Source: Bromus sterilis (taxonomy: Eukaryota > Streptophyta > Magnoliopsida > Poales > Poaceae). From it: a stretch of DNA of 64,000 nucleotides. The position numbers were made by a program, and so were the translations under genes. Shown here one piece after another: positions 8,979 to 19,660 of the stretch. The notes under the pieces were generated by a model that was given only the letters and a program-made list of their open reading frames with translations, was not told the origin of the DNA and searched no databases. Position 1 is the stretch's first letter. Each line of letters opens with the position of its first letter. The stretch covers positions 66,176,770 to 66,240,769 of the forward strand of contig OX465595.1 of assembly GCA_950022295.1 (NCBI GenBank), written 5' to 3'.

Positions 8979-11900
8979 TGTCGGGACCCGGGGTTAGCGT
9001 ATGTAATTCCAGTCACGATGCAATCACATGGAGAGCCGAGAACCGTACCCACTTGTCTAAGCAGACAAGGCCAAGCACAGAACGTTCTCGGTAAGCATCG
9101 AACGTGAGGGGCATCCCATTCAGGCCGGATGATCATCTGAGATGGGTCCTCATCGTCCGCTCACAAGTCTAGATGCTTATGGGTGGTGAATCCCATACTC
9201 ATAGACAAGTCGCCTCAACCATGTTATCGATTGAATCCTAACGCTTACATATACTTACTCCAGCCCGATCACTTAGTCGGGGTCTAGGGCGGGCTCGATC
9301 ATACAACAAAGTGTGCACGTGACAGAGTCACGAGCAATCGCATCGCGATGCCCCAAGCTGCGCACATCTAAGGGCCACTTGGTGTATAAAAGACCGCCAG
9401 CCAGACCACAACTAAGGTCTCGAAAACCCATACTAAGACATGCATGTTATAAACATACACGCAGCACACATGCCTAGTATGAACAGCAGGTATCATCACA
9501 TAACTCTACAAAGTACTCTTTATTGATATACACATAGAGCATACAAAGATCATATGTCTGTGATCAACATTACATCATACAACGGAAGAAAATTAGGTCT
9601 GAGTACAGACAAGTTTAACAAATGGCTTAGAGAAGCCTTGTAAACAAACATGCCCTTCCACGAGGGACCAGACTGCTGTCTGGGACTATACTACCAAGGT
9701 CAACGTCGAGCTTCACGAAGGTGACTCCATCAGGGTCCGGGTTCTCATCTAAAACATAGAATAAGCAAACGTGAGTACAAAGTCGTACTCAGCAAGACTT
9801 ACATCAGAACTATACTACTCATGCTCAAGTATCAAGGTAAAGGAGGTGGGGTTCAGCATGCAGAAGTGCCATCTTTGACTTGGCTAATCCTGTAATACGA
9901 GTACCAGACTTGAGGTAAGAAGCGTACACGAGTCCACTACAATCCTCCAACCAATACACCACTATGGGTACTTCCTCGACTTCCCCACGAGAAGCACGCC
10001 ATAGCACTCACACTTATCTTGCGAGTTTTATAAGTATCCATTCAAGTTGTCTATGATCAAGTAAAGGTTTCCAAGTAGTCCATAACCGCGGACACGGCTA
10101 TTCGAATAGTTCATTAACCCTGCAGGGGTGTACATCTTCACACGCGTGTCATCACTTATCGTCTCGTTCTTGTCACCCTTCAAGCGGGTGTCGTACGTGG
10201 ATGAAACCAAGGCACTACCCTCACATCACCTTCTCTAATCCAGGAGTCGACTACCTGAGTTTGTCACCGCTCGAGAGTCCGGCCGGTTCCACGAAACGGA
10301 CTCAGATAATGTAAGGGACCGAGACGCCACCTTTGACAGATGGTTTCACTGCCTCACAGATCCACCCACATATCTATACATAAATCAAATGGAAAGCCTG
10401 AATCTAGTGTGACTGCTGGACCGGATCGGGTACGTAAAGAGGCCAAACGGGGCTCCCATAAAACCCTACATGTGGTCATACTCTTTGTCTTGGATCACAA
10501 AACATGAACTCGGGGCCTAGGGCAGTGTTCAACGAGACAACCCACTGTGTACTCCTACACAGCCTCTCATCGTTCACCTTTGTTTAGGGTGGATTCACCA
10601 ACACGTTTATCATCAGCATCACTGTGTTCATTCCATCCCGACTCACAAACATAACATCCTCATTGTATCACTAAGAAGCAATAAGCAGTAACAGTTGTAG
10701 GGGTCACATGCTCATCAATCAACTCCTAAATCTGCTAGGATTGTGGTTTGCTTAAAACGGTGGCAAAATGATAGGTCATGCATCGGAATGGGTTCAACTA
10801 TGCGAAAGAACGTGTCTCGATGATCTCCTAAACATGCATAAGCGAGACTGAGAGGGAAGTAGGATTTTATAGACATGATCAATGGGGGTTTGCTTGCCTT
10901 GCTGACGATACACGGGTCTTATCGGTGGTCTTCTCCTTCGGGGGTGATCACCGTCTCGGAGGCACTGTTACCGGCACAATCATCAACAAGAGGGGGACAA
11001 CTTCGAAAGTAAAAATGCACATACACATGATAAGGTTGTCCATGATGTGAATGGTACTGGTTTGTAGCATATTCAATTTAATTGAAGTATATTGCATTTG
11101 AAATGCAAATTCAAACTTAAAATTTGAATTCAAATTAAGCCATATGCACATTTGCTACTGTTGCCCCATTTTAAAATGGTCAAACATAAAAACAAATTGC
11201 ATATTCTTAATCCTTGTATTTTTCTGATAATTTTTCATATATTATTTGTTTAATTTGGAGTTCATATGAATTTTCTAGGATTTTTGGAAGTTTATATTGT
11301 TTTCTGGAATTTTATGTTTTCTTTTAAATCATAAATTGATTTACTGCGTCATGCTGACATCAGCATGACGTGGGGGTGTCTGACCAGTGGGGTCGTCCTG
11401 TCAGTGACACAATGGTTTAAAACTCTGTTTATTTAAATTTTTGATTAATTAGAAGGGGCTGGCCCCACCTGTCAGTGGCTTAAGCCAAACTAAACAGGGG
11501 GTTAGTGTTGGGATACGGGGCAGAAAACACAAAATTTTCATACCTACGGTACCCGAACCCAAGATCTATGCTATGGCGATGTAAAGTAACGGAGGGAATC
11601 GGTGTTCATACCTTTGAAGACCGAAAGCGGGAAACGTTCTTACGAACGTGGTTGGCGTAGACTCAGAACTACGACCTCCCTGTCGTGTAGAAGACCACCA
11701 CCGGCGAGGATGACTCCCGACAAACCTCCAGCGACGAAGCAGCACCACAGGTGTAATGCCTCGAAGGGATTATACACGTACGGCACAATCGATGTTCCTC
11801 CCGGGCTCCGAACCAGGCGAGCAGCGGAAAGAAGACGGATACGGATCCCGACTCCGGCAGAGCGACGACCTGCCTTATGGTGGAGAACTCCAATCCTGGT

Positions 11901-14442
11901 GCAGACTCCAAACAAGGGGAGTCCACTTCCGGAAATGGAGAAGGAAGAAGAAGGAGATCAATTGTTGTATGGAAAAAGGGGGGTCTACCCCTCTATATAA
12001 AGGCCAAGGGGGGGTGTGATCCCTCTTCCCTCCCCCATGTGGGACTAAACCCCCAAGGGGGGAGGGGTGCGCCGGCCAAGGGGGGTTGGGCCCCACCCCT
12101 TGGCGCCAAGCCCAAGGGGGGGAACCCCCTCCTCCCCTAATGGGCCTCTAAGGCCCATATAGCCTTTTTTCCATTATTTTAATTATTTAATAAGTTTTAA
12201 ATATTTAATTCAGATAATTAAATAATAAAAACATTATTAAAACAATTAAACTTTATTTTGAACTATTCAAAATGTCCGGAAACCATTCCGTCCTCCTCCG
12301 GAACTATTCCGGTGATTTCTCCTATTTCACCGATTGATCCCGTAACTGTCCTATGCATCGATTGCCCTTAAGTGTAACACCCTAACGGTCCGGGAAACAG
12401 CAGACATGGTCGAGACTCTTCTCATGGACCAATGACTAGTCAGTTGGACCTGGTTACAATCCTTGACAGCCCCTGCGCTTCCATCGAATGAGCTTCGATC
12501 GCTTTTGGAAACCGTTAAAGATACGACGTAATCCCTTTGTTCTGCGGTACCTTGTTTGTCCGAGGTTTGATCGTCGGTATCCCACATACCGTGTTCACAT
12601 CTCGTTCATGACAAACAACTTCTCTCGTCCATGATCATTGCATCTCTTTGTGACCTAGTCACGTCCTTGCAAGGGTTGATGCAATATCACCGAGTGGGCC
12701 CAGAGTACCTGTCCTGTCACAAGGACTGACAAATCCCGCTTTGATCTATTAACATACTCATCAACCATCTATTTCGGAATACCCAAAGTGTTCCGTTATA
12801 GCCAGCATATTTCAGTCAGGCGGTGGGATACAAATCAAAGTCTCCTCATAGATCGTGATTACGTATGATCATTACGGTCTAAGGACTAAGACATACGTTA
12901 CAAAGTCATAGCAACGCTGAACTATGTGACTCGATCACATTGCATTACTTTAGGTGGGTGTCTGTCCATCACATCATTCCCCTAATGATATGACCTCATT
13001 GTCAATGGACTTAAGTGTCGCCATGATCAGGAAAGCTTGATCAATCAATTGCCCAATGAGATAGTTTACCCGAGTTAAACTACGGACCATGTTTTATACT
13101 ACACCTGTATTAGTATTTCCAAGTAATACAGTTATAGCACAATATAAAATGTATTATGAACAAAACGGATATGTGACAAATATCTTTATTAATTTGTCTC
13201 TAGGGCACATATCCAACAGTTAGCCCCCTAATTAACTGGGCTGGCCGGAGGTTAGCCGCCGGTGGCCACGGGAGGCGGCGGCGCCTCGCCGGAGAGGGCC
13301 TCCCGGCCACGGCTGGCCACGCCAAGAGCACCAGGAGCTAGCCCTCGCTCGTGCGTGTTTTCGGGAGCAGGCGGGTGACCTCGGGAGGCACCGGAGCGAG
13401 GCCGACATCGAGCTCCCGCGGCGGCCGTAGCGCTGCTCAACGGCCACGACGAGTCGGGCCAGGGGAGGGGCCGGGACGTGAGGGGAAACGACGGCGAGGC
13501 TCACCCGAGCACGATGTAGGGGACGAAGAGGTGGGGGAAGGCTTGGACGGAGCCAATTCCGGCGAGAAGCTCCACGGCGGCCGGAGCAAAACGAAGACGA
13601 CGACGTCGCTTGCAGGGCACCCGGGTTCGATTCGAAGCGCCGTTCGACGAAGACGAAGATGGCGCGGCGCCTGGACACGTCGGAGTGGCCTCGGGGTGGC
13701 TCGGGGCACGGGGGCGCACGACGGCGTGCTCCGGTGTCCGTCGGGTGGGGTGAGCACGGGCGTGAGAGAAGGGGGAGAAGCTTCGAGGAGGGGGAAAGGT
13801 TGCAGGGGCCTTCCAGGCGTCCACGGGGAGGGTTAGGAGGCCAGGGGGAAGCAGGAGGTGGCCGGCTGCCGTGGCATGGCCGCCACGCAGCTCCCAGTCT
13901 GCCTGGCGCGGGGTAGAAGACGACCCTGCCCCTGGTGGGCTGGGCCGGCTTGCTGGCCAGGCTGGGCCACATGGGCCAGAAGGACAGGGGACTTCTTCCT
14001 TTCCTTTTTCTTTTGAATTTATTTTCTGTTAATTTGTTCTGCCCCAAATAAAAATAGTAGAGCATTTTTAAAAATCATGAAAACTTTTATGTGGGCTTAT
14101 AACATATATAGCTAGCCACTCATAAGTTTTGGTGACTTTTGAAATTCAAACAATTTGAATTTAAATTCAAATTGGAGTTTAATTTAATTTCCAATGCACC
14201 TTTTGAAATTTTGAATATTCCATGGGCATGGGAAAAATCCCCAAACCACTTTTGAAATGATCAACATCATTTATAGGAATTTTCCAACTATTCAAATGAT
14301 TTTTGGAAAAAGATTTTTATCTGGCCATTTATTTAAATTCTAAGGGCTTTTCTTTTCCCCATTTTTGATTTTCTTTTTGAATTTTTCATGATGAAAAGGG
14401 CACAAACAAACCCTAGCACTTACCCTAATTGGGGTTCTGACA
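8979..14442 (-). repeat. 5' LTR of the chromovirus, interrupted by a Copia-like solo LTR
   Basis: It begins tgtcgggacc and ends ggttctgaca on the plus strand. Removing the 1713-bp insertion and one 5-bp duplication leaves about 3746 bp. It matches 1-3356 with roughly a few percent divergence by eye. It includes the conserved TATA-like motif (10865-10872, minus), the GC-rich block (13230-14010) and AT-rich ends. No genes are seen. Confidence 0.93.
11506..13218 (-). mobile_element. Copia-like solo LTR (1713 bp, BARE/Angela-type) inserted in the chromovirus LTR
   Basis: The other LTR copy is uninterrupted at this point, so the insertion is defined exactly. The target duplication is gttag (11501-11505 and 13219-13223). 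The termini are TGTTGG...CCAACA. Read on the minus strand it opens with a TGTTGGATATGTGCCCTAGA-type start typical of Triticeae BARE/Angela-related Copia LTRs, and a TATATAG box falls near 11993-12000. There is no internal region or second LTR, so this is a solo LTR left by LTR-LTR recombination. The family name is inference. Confidence 0.88.
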
Positions 14443-15176
14443 AAAAGTAATTTATAAATCATGAGGCTAAGTGCATACAAATATTATTAATTTAGGTTGC
14501 ATGCACACGGAAAATTAATGAAAGCATGTGCATGAAGAGTTAGTGGAAAATAATTTTTACATGATGGACCTACTTGATGATGTGGATAGCTTCCATTTGA
14601 AGATAAATAAGTTAGTGGGGATGAACTATTTTAGGTATTATTGATAAATTGCGAAAGCCGGGGCTTGAACTCAAGACCTTAGACTCTAATACCATGTTAA
14701 GCTTCATGCACTAGCCAACGTAACTAAAAGTCCAAAATGATGTAAAGGGCTAGGCAATCCACATATACACTTTAACATCAACTAAGTTCCTCTGGATGAC
14801 TTTTTCCACAAGTTATATTAAGTCTATTAAATTAAACACTAAGGAGTTGAGTATCTCTAATAACATCTTCTTTCATAAAAAAATCAACTCTCAAGCGTTC
14901 TTGAGATTTTCTTTTATGCATGAGTAATATTTACCAACATTACTTTTTAATAAAAACAAACCCCATAGCAAGTCTTGGTTAACTATATTAAACAGAACAA
15001 AGGTTACATGTTTATTTTCTCTACGAGAATAAAATCTTTTCTGTACCATTAAGAGTTACTCCCACTTGAACACTTTACACAATACTACCCCTACAACTAT
15101 TTTAAGCATTTCAAGTTCCAAGGCGGGAGTGCATGACATACCTCACAGTCATGAACTTCACTTTTCTCTTCCTTTA
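14443..15176. other. Low-complexity intergenic stretch without recognisable genes
   Basis: AT-rich sequence to the right of the chromovirus. Apart from the tRNA-like patch at about 14650-14726 I see no coding potential, repeat pair or element boundary. Confidence 0.5.
14650..14726 (-). other. tRNA-like sequence, possible SINE head or decayed tRNA
   Basis: The minus strand contains TAGTTACGTTGGCTAG, resembling a Pol III A box, and GAGTTCAAGCCCC, which fits the B box, about 50 bases apart. A run of T or A that would mark a SINE tail is not clear. The cloverleaf is not convincing enough for a functional tRNA. It could be a SINE remnant or chance. Confidence 0.35.
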
Positions 15177-15458
15177 GGGCACTCCCAATGCTAGTATCTT
15201 AGCACGAAATCATAGGTATTTTGCTTATGTGGCATAGTATTTAATGAAGAAAGAGAGTCAGGTTGTATCTTAGCTAAGATACAACCCTTGCACATGGCCA
15301 TATGCAAAAAGCATGATTAAACCAATCACATTTATGCATGGAGCCAAAATCATTAAATAAGATACAACCTCTAAGAAACAATGCATTGTGGGGGTTGTAT
15401 CTTAAATTTTTATTGCTCCTATGATGTTGTGCTAAGAAACAATGCATTGGGAGAGCCC
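15177..15458. mobile_element. Harbinger/Tourist-type foldback MITE (282 bp)
   Basis: The ends read GGGCACTCCCAATGC and, inverted, GGGCTCTCCCAATGC, with the inverted repeat continuing for about 30 bp. The flanks are TTA on both sides (15174-15176 and 15459-15461), the target duplication of PIF/Harbinger elements. The interior holds a perfect 26-bp palindrome at 15261-15286 and further copies of GGTTGTATCTTA in both orientations. There is no coding capacity. Confidence 0.85.
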
Positions 15459-15619
15459 TTAGGTGTGTTCCTTGTTGCTCATAAATATAGATCAACTCCT
15501 TTGCTTAAAACATTAGCAAGAGAATGCAAATGTCGATCCAAGGTAAAGATAAAAGAGAAAACTGAAGGAAACCTTATTCTTATTTGGTTTTTTGAAAGGT
15601 AACTTGCAAAATGCAATCA

Positions 15620-16090
15620 ACTAAAAAAGCAAACTAAAAAGTAAGACAAATAAATATACGAAGTGTTGAAACAAACCAACACAAGTGTTTGAAACTCTCA
15701 TCGAGCTTAAGTACAACCTCATTACAAAAAATAAATAAATGCTGCCACATGTTGATGTAGACATGAAGGTAACCTCCCCAAACTTAGGATTTTGCAAGCC
15801 CAAATCGTAGAGGTCATTGTGACGCCTACTGGTAGTTTGGAGCTCATCCATGGCTCCACTCAAAGAAGTTGATGCCCATGTACATGGCGTAGTCTCAAAG
15901 GGAGTTGACGAGGTTGTTCATGTTGCTTATGGAGCCCTAGAGATTGTTGATGTCGGCGTACATTGTGTATGGCACATCCTCTTGTGCATGATCTTGGGGC
16001 TGCTCCTCCTCATTGTCTAGTTCTTCCTTCCTCGCCTCATGTAGATCAGGTACCTCATGGTGAAACATCTCATATCCTTATCACGTACAA
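15620..16090 (-). pseudogene. Possible retrotransposon remnant (gag tail/3' spacer-like)
   Basis: On the minus strand a broken frame reads like an acidic, glutamate-rich hydrophilic tail followed by two stops. A CTAAGTTTGGGGAGG stretch resembling the purine-rich spacers of Athila elements follows. No LTRs are recognisable nearby. Low confidence: it may be unrelated intergenic sequence. Confidence 0.25.
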
Positions 16091-16195
16091 TATAGTTCGT
16101 AAAATATGAAGATTTTTGAGTGAGCTTGAATTTGGATCTCTAAGAAATATGCAAGAATATGAAGTGTTTGAGTAATTTTGGAGTTTGATCTCTAA

Positions 16196-18169
16196 GAGCA
16201 TCTCTGACTGATCCCCTATGTCTCATTATAGGAGGATAAATTTGGTTATTCTCCTCTAACCGAAAGCTAACCAAACTGGTAAAAAACCTTTGGAGGTGAA
16301 AAAATTATTCTGCTCGATTTATCGACGCCTAAATATAGCCAGCCTCGACCTAGCAGAGTAAGAAAAAACACCTCTCACCCATCCCACCCCGCACTGCATC
16401 CACTTTGGCGCTACCATCAACCATCAAGCGCCACCGGCGACCCCTCGCAGCCCCTGTTGCGCTCCTCCCTGCCTCAATTTGGTCGGTTCTTTTCATCGAT
16501 GGTGACTAAATTGACAATTCCATGATCATCGCCGCCGTCGTTCGATTCCCCGCATCCCATTCGTCGTTGCCTATGCGTTTTGGGTGGATTCGATGAGGTC
16601 CGACATGCGTAGCCCCCTCACCCACTATGTGCCGCCTCTCGGTATGTTCTTCTCCTCTCGACACTCGCTCTCACCCATCAACAAACCACCGGTAAATCCA
16701 TGTTCAATCGGCAATCATGTTCAACACTCGCCCAACACCACATCGGCTTGCTGCTGTTGGTCATCAAGTGTAACCACTTTCCACAAGTGATGTTGCACCT
16801 CGTTTGAAGCACGCCGAAACATCCCAAATTGGTGTTCTGCAAATGCGAAAAGGATGGAGTGAGTGCCATTTTTTACGGTTGTTCTCCGGATTCGTGGTAA
16901 TTTAAAATTCATTGTTTCCTCAAAATTTCATGTAGGATGGATGCAAGTTCTGGCATTAGGAATAAGAGTACATTGATCTATTGATAACAAGAAATTCTAG
17001 ATGGTCGTGCACTATTTGCTATAGGTGAGACTAGAAAAGATGCAATGTCCAAGTTTGAGGAGACGAAAAAGAAAGCCGTGTGCAAGATTGAGAAGCCAAG
17101 AAAAAATCAGTATAAACAATGATGAGATAGAAAAAGAACTGGCCAAGTAGTAGGAGTAGATGGTCCGTTTTTTGATCCACCTATTTGTTCTCTTAAAATG
17201 CGGTCCAAGGGGCGATGCAAACGAATAAGTGTCCATTTCTTGGTTCGTCGTGACCCAAATCTGGAGCCGATTTGGGTCCGCACGGACACGCAACGGACAC
17301 ACGCGATGTCGTCCCCTTGTTCGCCTGGCCCGCCATGCAGACGCGCGCCCCACCGTCGGTGGAACATACGAGCCCCACCCTTGTTCCATCGTGACCGGAG
17401 TCGGCAATCCAAAGAACGAGCGGACCTCCGAAGAGCTGGTGACCCTAGCCGGCGAGACTTCCAAGCGGAATGGTCGGAGGAAGATGACCAAGGCGAGGGA
17501 TCTCGCTGAGAAGAAGAAGAAGGAGGCCGCTGCTGCCGCTACCGCAACACCCATCGCCGTCGCCCTACCCCCATGGACGTCCTAAACACCCTCGTCATGA
17601 TGTCTGCTATGCCGGTCATGGCGGCCACTGTCCCGGGCTTGGCTGTTGTATTGCCTCGACGGCCTCACATACTCATCGGCCACCGTGGCTGCCTGGATCA
17701 CACTCCATCTACGGGGAGCGACCCACCGACCCCCAGCTTCCCCGACTCTCCTCGTGATAGCTCGGTGAAGGTCGCCACCTTGACGCCATCCAGACTAGGG
17801 AGAGTCCCATCGACCTTAACATGTGCCCCATGGCCGTCTTCTCGCCGGGCCTGTAGCATAGGGGCGACTGAGTTTCATTCGGTGCATCGCCATCAGAGGG
17901 CCGCTAACTGTTCGGCCAAATGTCGATGTTGACGTTCAAGAGGCTTCCTAATACACCTACCCCCTTATATCATGGATACTGTCATCAACAAAGGTTCCAA
18001 CTACGTCCAAGTTGAAGATGAGGGCCACCCGATGACTATGATTGTCATCTAATCCCCCCTCGTTCCGAGGATGATGCCCAAAACACACATAGGACGCAAG
18101 TGGAACCCCCTTGGACATTGCCAAAGAGCCATTCTTTGAATATGTGCTCAGTCAACAAGTGCGCAAGAT
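16196..18169 (+). other. Probable PIF/Harbinger-derived region, highly decayed
   Basis: It starts with GAGCATCTCTGACTGATCC, close to the GAGCATCTCCAACAG-type end seen in many grass Harbinger elements. A GC-rich 5'-exon-like stretch follows (16380-16640). A fragment near 16790-16900 with a CKCEKDG block hints at a GRF-type zinc-finger remnant, and a lysine/alanine-rich frame lies at about 17400-17580. The match to known elements is by eye. No matching right terminus was found; the CACTA insertion and element A may separate or remove it. Confidence 0.35.
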
Positions 18170-18457
18170 AATGAGGGTTACCGAAGGACCCAAGCATTCA
18201 TGGAAGATGAGGACTTCATGATTGTGAAGGCTTGGCTCACATGTAGCACTGATGCCATCAAGGGGGCGAGCAAAGCGGCACCATTTTCTAAAAGAGGGCG
18301 CACACTTGGTTTCACGAGCATCGCAAGTATGGCAAGTGCTTTGATAGGGATCGAAGAATCACATCCTTGGAGAAGAGGTGGTGGAAAATTCAATTTGAGT
18401 GCAATAAATTTTGTGGCGCAATTGCACAAATCCAAAACCGTCCTTCGAATGGATCCT
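18170..18457 (+). pseudogene. Decayed NAM-associated / GST-T3-like protein fragment
   Basis: Short frames spell the usual order of this family: an EDEDFMIVKAW block, then TDAIKGA, then a W-X-IQFECNKFCG-like block near 18390-18425, with stops and frameshifts between. In grasses such proteins are typically part of, or derived from, PIF/Harbinger elements and carry a Myb/trihelix-like DNA-binding fold. The fragment is cut by the CACTA element; the sequence resuming at 39862 shows no further recognisable coding. Confidence 0.5.
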
Positions 18458-18474
18458 CACTACTAGGAAAAAGC
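18458..18474 (+). repeat. Left terminal inverted repeat of the CACTA element
   Basis: CACTACTAGGAAAAAGC, the common Triticeae CACTA terminus, directly after the target duplication copy CCT. Confidence 0.93.
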
Positions 18475-18485
18475 TTATAGGTAGA

Positions 18486-18846
18486 GGACAGTAGCGCCCC
18501 AAAACAATAGGCGCTACTGCTAATTAGCAGTAGCGCCTGTTTAGGAGGACCGCTACCGCTAGACCCTTAGCAGTAGCGCCTCCCTCTGCGGCCCGCTACT
18601 GGTACAGGTGGTCCCCACCTAACCCAGCTGACAAGTGGTAGTAGTAGCGCCCTCGTGGAAAGCCCACTACTGCTATTGAGTTAGCAGTAGCGCCTTTGCG
18701 GATCGCGCGCTGCTGCAACATTGGACCCAACTTAGCCCAGAGGCCCGCAAATAGCAGCAGCACATTCCCGTACGGGGCGCTACTGCTAAGGTAACAACAA
18801 TAGCGCCGTCGCGGTACATGCACTACCGCTAACGCGTAGCAGCCAC
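18486..18846. repeat. Left subterminal repeat array of the CACTA element
   Basis: About a dozen copies of a motif close to TAGCAGTAGCGCC occur in both orientations across 360 bp. Two copies facing each other form a perfect 30-bp palindrome at 18509-18538. In CACTA elements such arrays bind the element's DNA-binding protein and bring the ends together. Confidence 0.88.
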
Positions 18847-19210
18847 CTTTAACAACCCTCCCCCTCCCCCTCTCCTCTCTCTCCCTCACCTTCTTATTCC
18901 TCATTCCTTCTCCTACCTCTTGTCCATCTCCATTAATGCACTACACAACCTCCTTTAATGCACTACACATCATCTTCATTAATGCAATATCTCTATCTTT
19001 AATTCTTCTTTTCTTTCTCCTCCACCACCACCATGCATATGCACTATCTCTCTCATCCTCATATAACTTGCTTCCAACCATAAATGGATCTATCTATCTC
19101 TCTTTCTCACCTTTGTCTCCTTCCCCTCACTAGCTAGTGCAAAGATTCTCCAAAGGTGTGATATTTTAACAAAAGGCATATATACTTTCTCCCTCTATAT
19201 ATCTCTCTCT

Positions 19211-19384
19211 TAATTAATTGGGGGGTTTGATCTTTTTCCCCATCTTACTTTGCCATTTGATGATTTTCCCCTCTCCTGAGAATGACAAGTGGGGATCAGG
19301 TCCACCCGTCATTGAGACAACCCGTGGCAAATCATCAAATGGCAAAGTAAGGTGGGGCAAAAGATCAAATTTTCCTAATTAATT
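19211..19384. mobile_element. Small foldback element (174 bp) inside the CACTA 5' region
   Basis: Arms of 41 nt (about 19226-19266 and 19327-19367) match as inverted repeats with two mismatches. They are extended outward by TAATTAATT on both sides and inward by an AATGAC/GTCATT stem. There is no coding capacity. It could be a MITE that inserted in the CACTA leader, or a hairpin belonging to the element itself. The target duplication is unclear because the flanking TAATTAATT could be repeat or duplication. Confidence 0.65.
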
Positions 19385-19660
19385 ACTAGCTAGCCAGCTA
19401 GCTAGGTGGAAGAATGCATGAGATGTGAGTAAAAAAATTATGCTTTGCATCAATGAAAATATGTGTGCGTGTGTATGTTGTAAGATATGGGAGTTTGCCT
19501 ATGTTTTACCGAAATGTCGAATTATTTCCGTTCCGTCGAATTTCGGGCAAACTCTATATGTCCTATTTTTAGGAAAGGTCATGCCAAATTTTTGTATGAC
19601 TTTGATATGCATATGCATGTGTCGTTATAATCTTTTGTTTTTATACCTCGCAGGCGACCA

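Larger units (their letters stand above)
1..14442 (-). mobile_element. Ty3/Gypsy chromovirus LTR retrotransposon, nested and degenerate (left end outside window)
   Basis: Two long direct repeats flank a minus-strand gag-protease-RT-RNase H-integrase-chromodomain region. The LTR termini are TGTCAG...CCGACA read on the minus strand. A tRNA-Met-type primer site lies at 8963-8974 and a polypurine tract at 3357-3374. The gene order and the C-terminal chromodomain place it in the chromoviruses; the very long LTRs suggest the Tekay/Del group (inference). Stops, a Cassandra insertion in pol and a Copia solo LTR in one LTR make it non-functional. The right flank begins aaaag at 14443; the matching duplication lies outside the window. 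Confidence 0.93.

Noticed and set aside
18486..18846. CRISPR-like or satellite array
   Set aside because: Repeats are short, irregularly spaced and in both orientations, and sit at a CACTA terminus; they are subterminal transposase-binding repeats.
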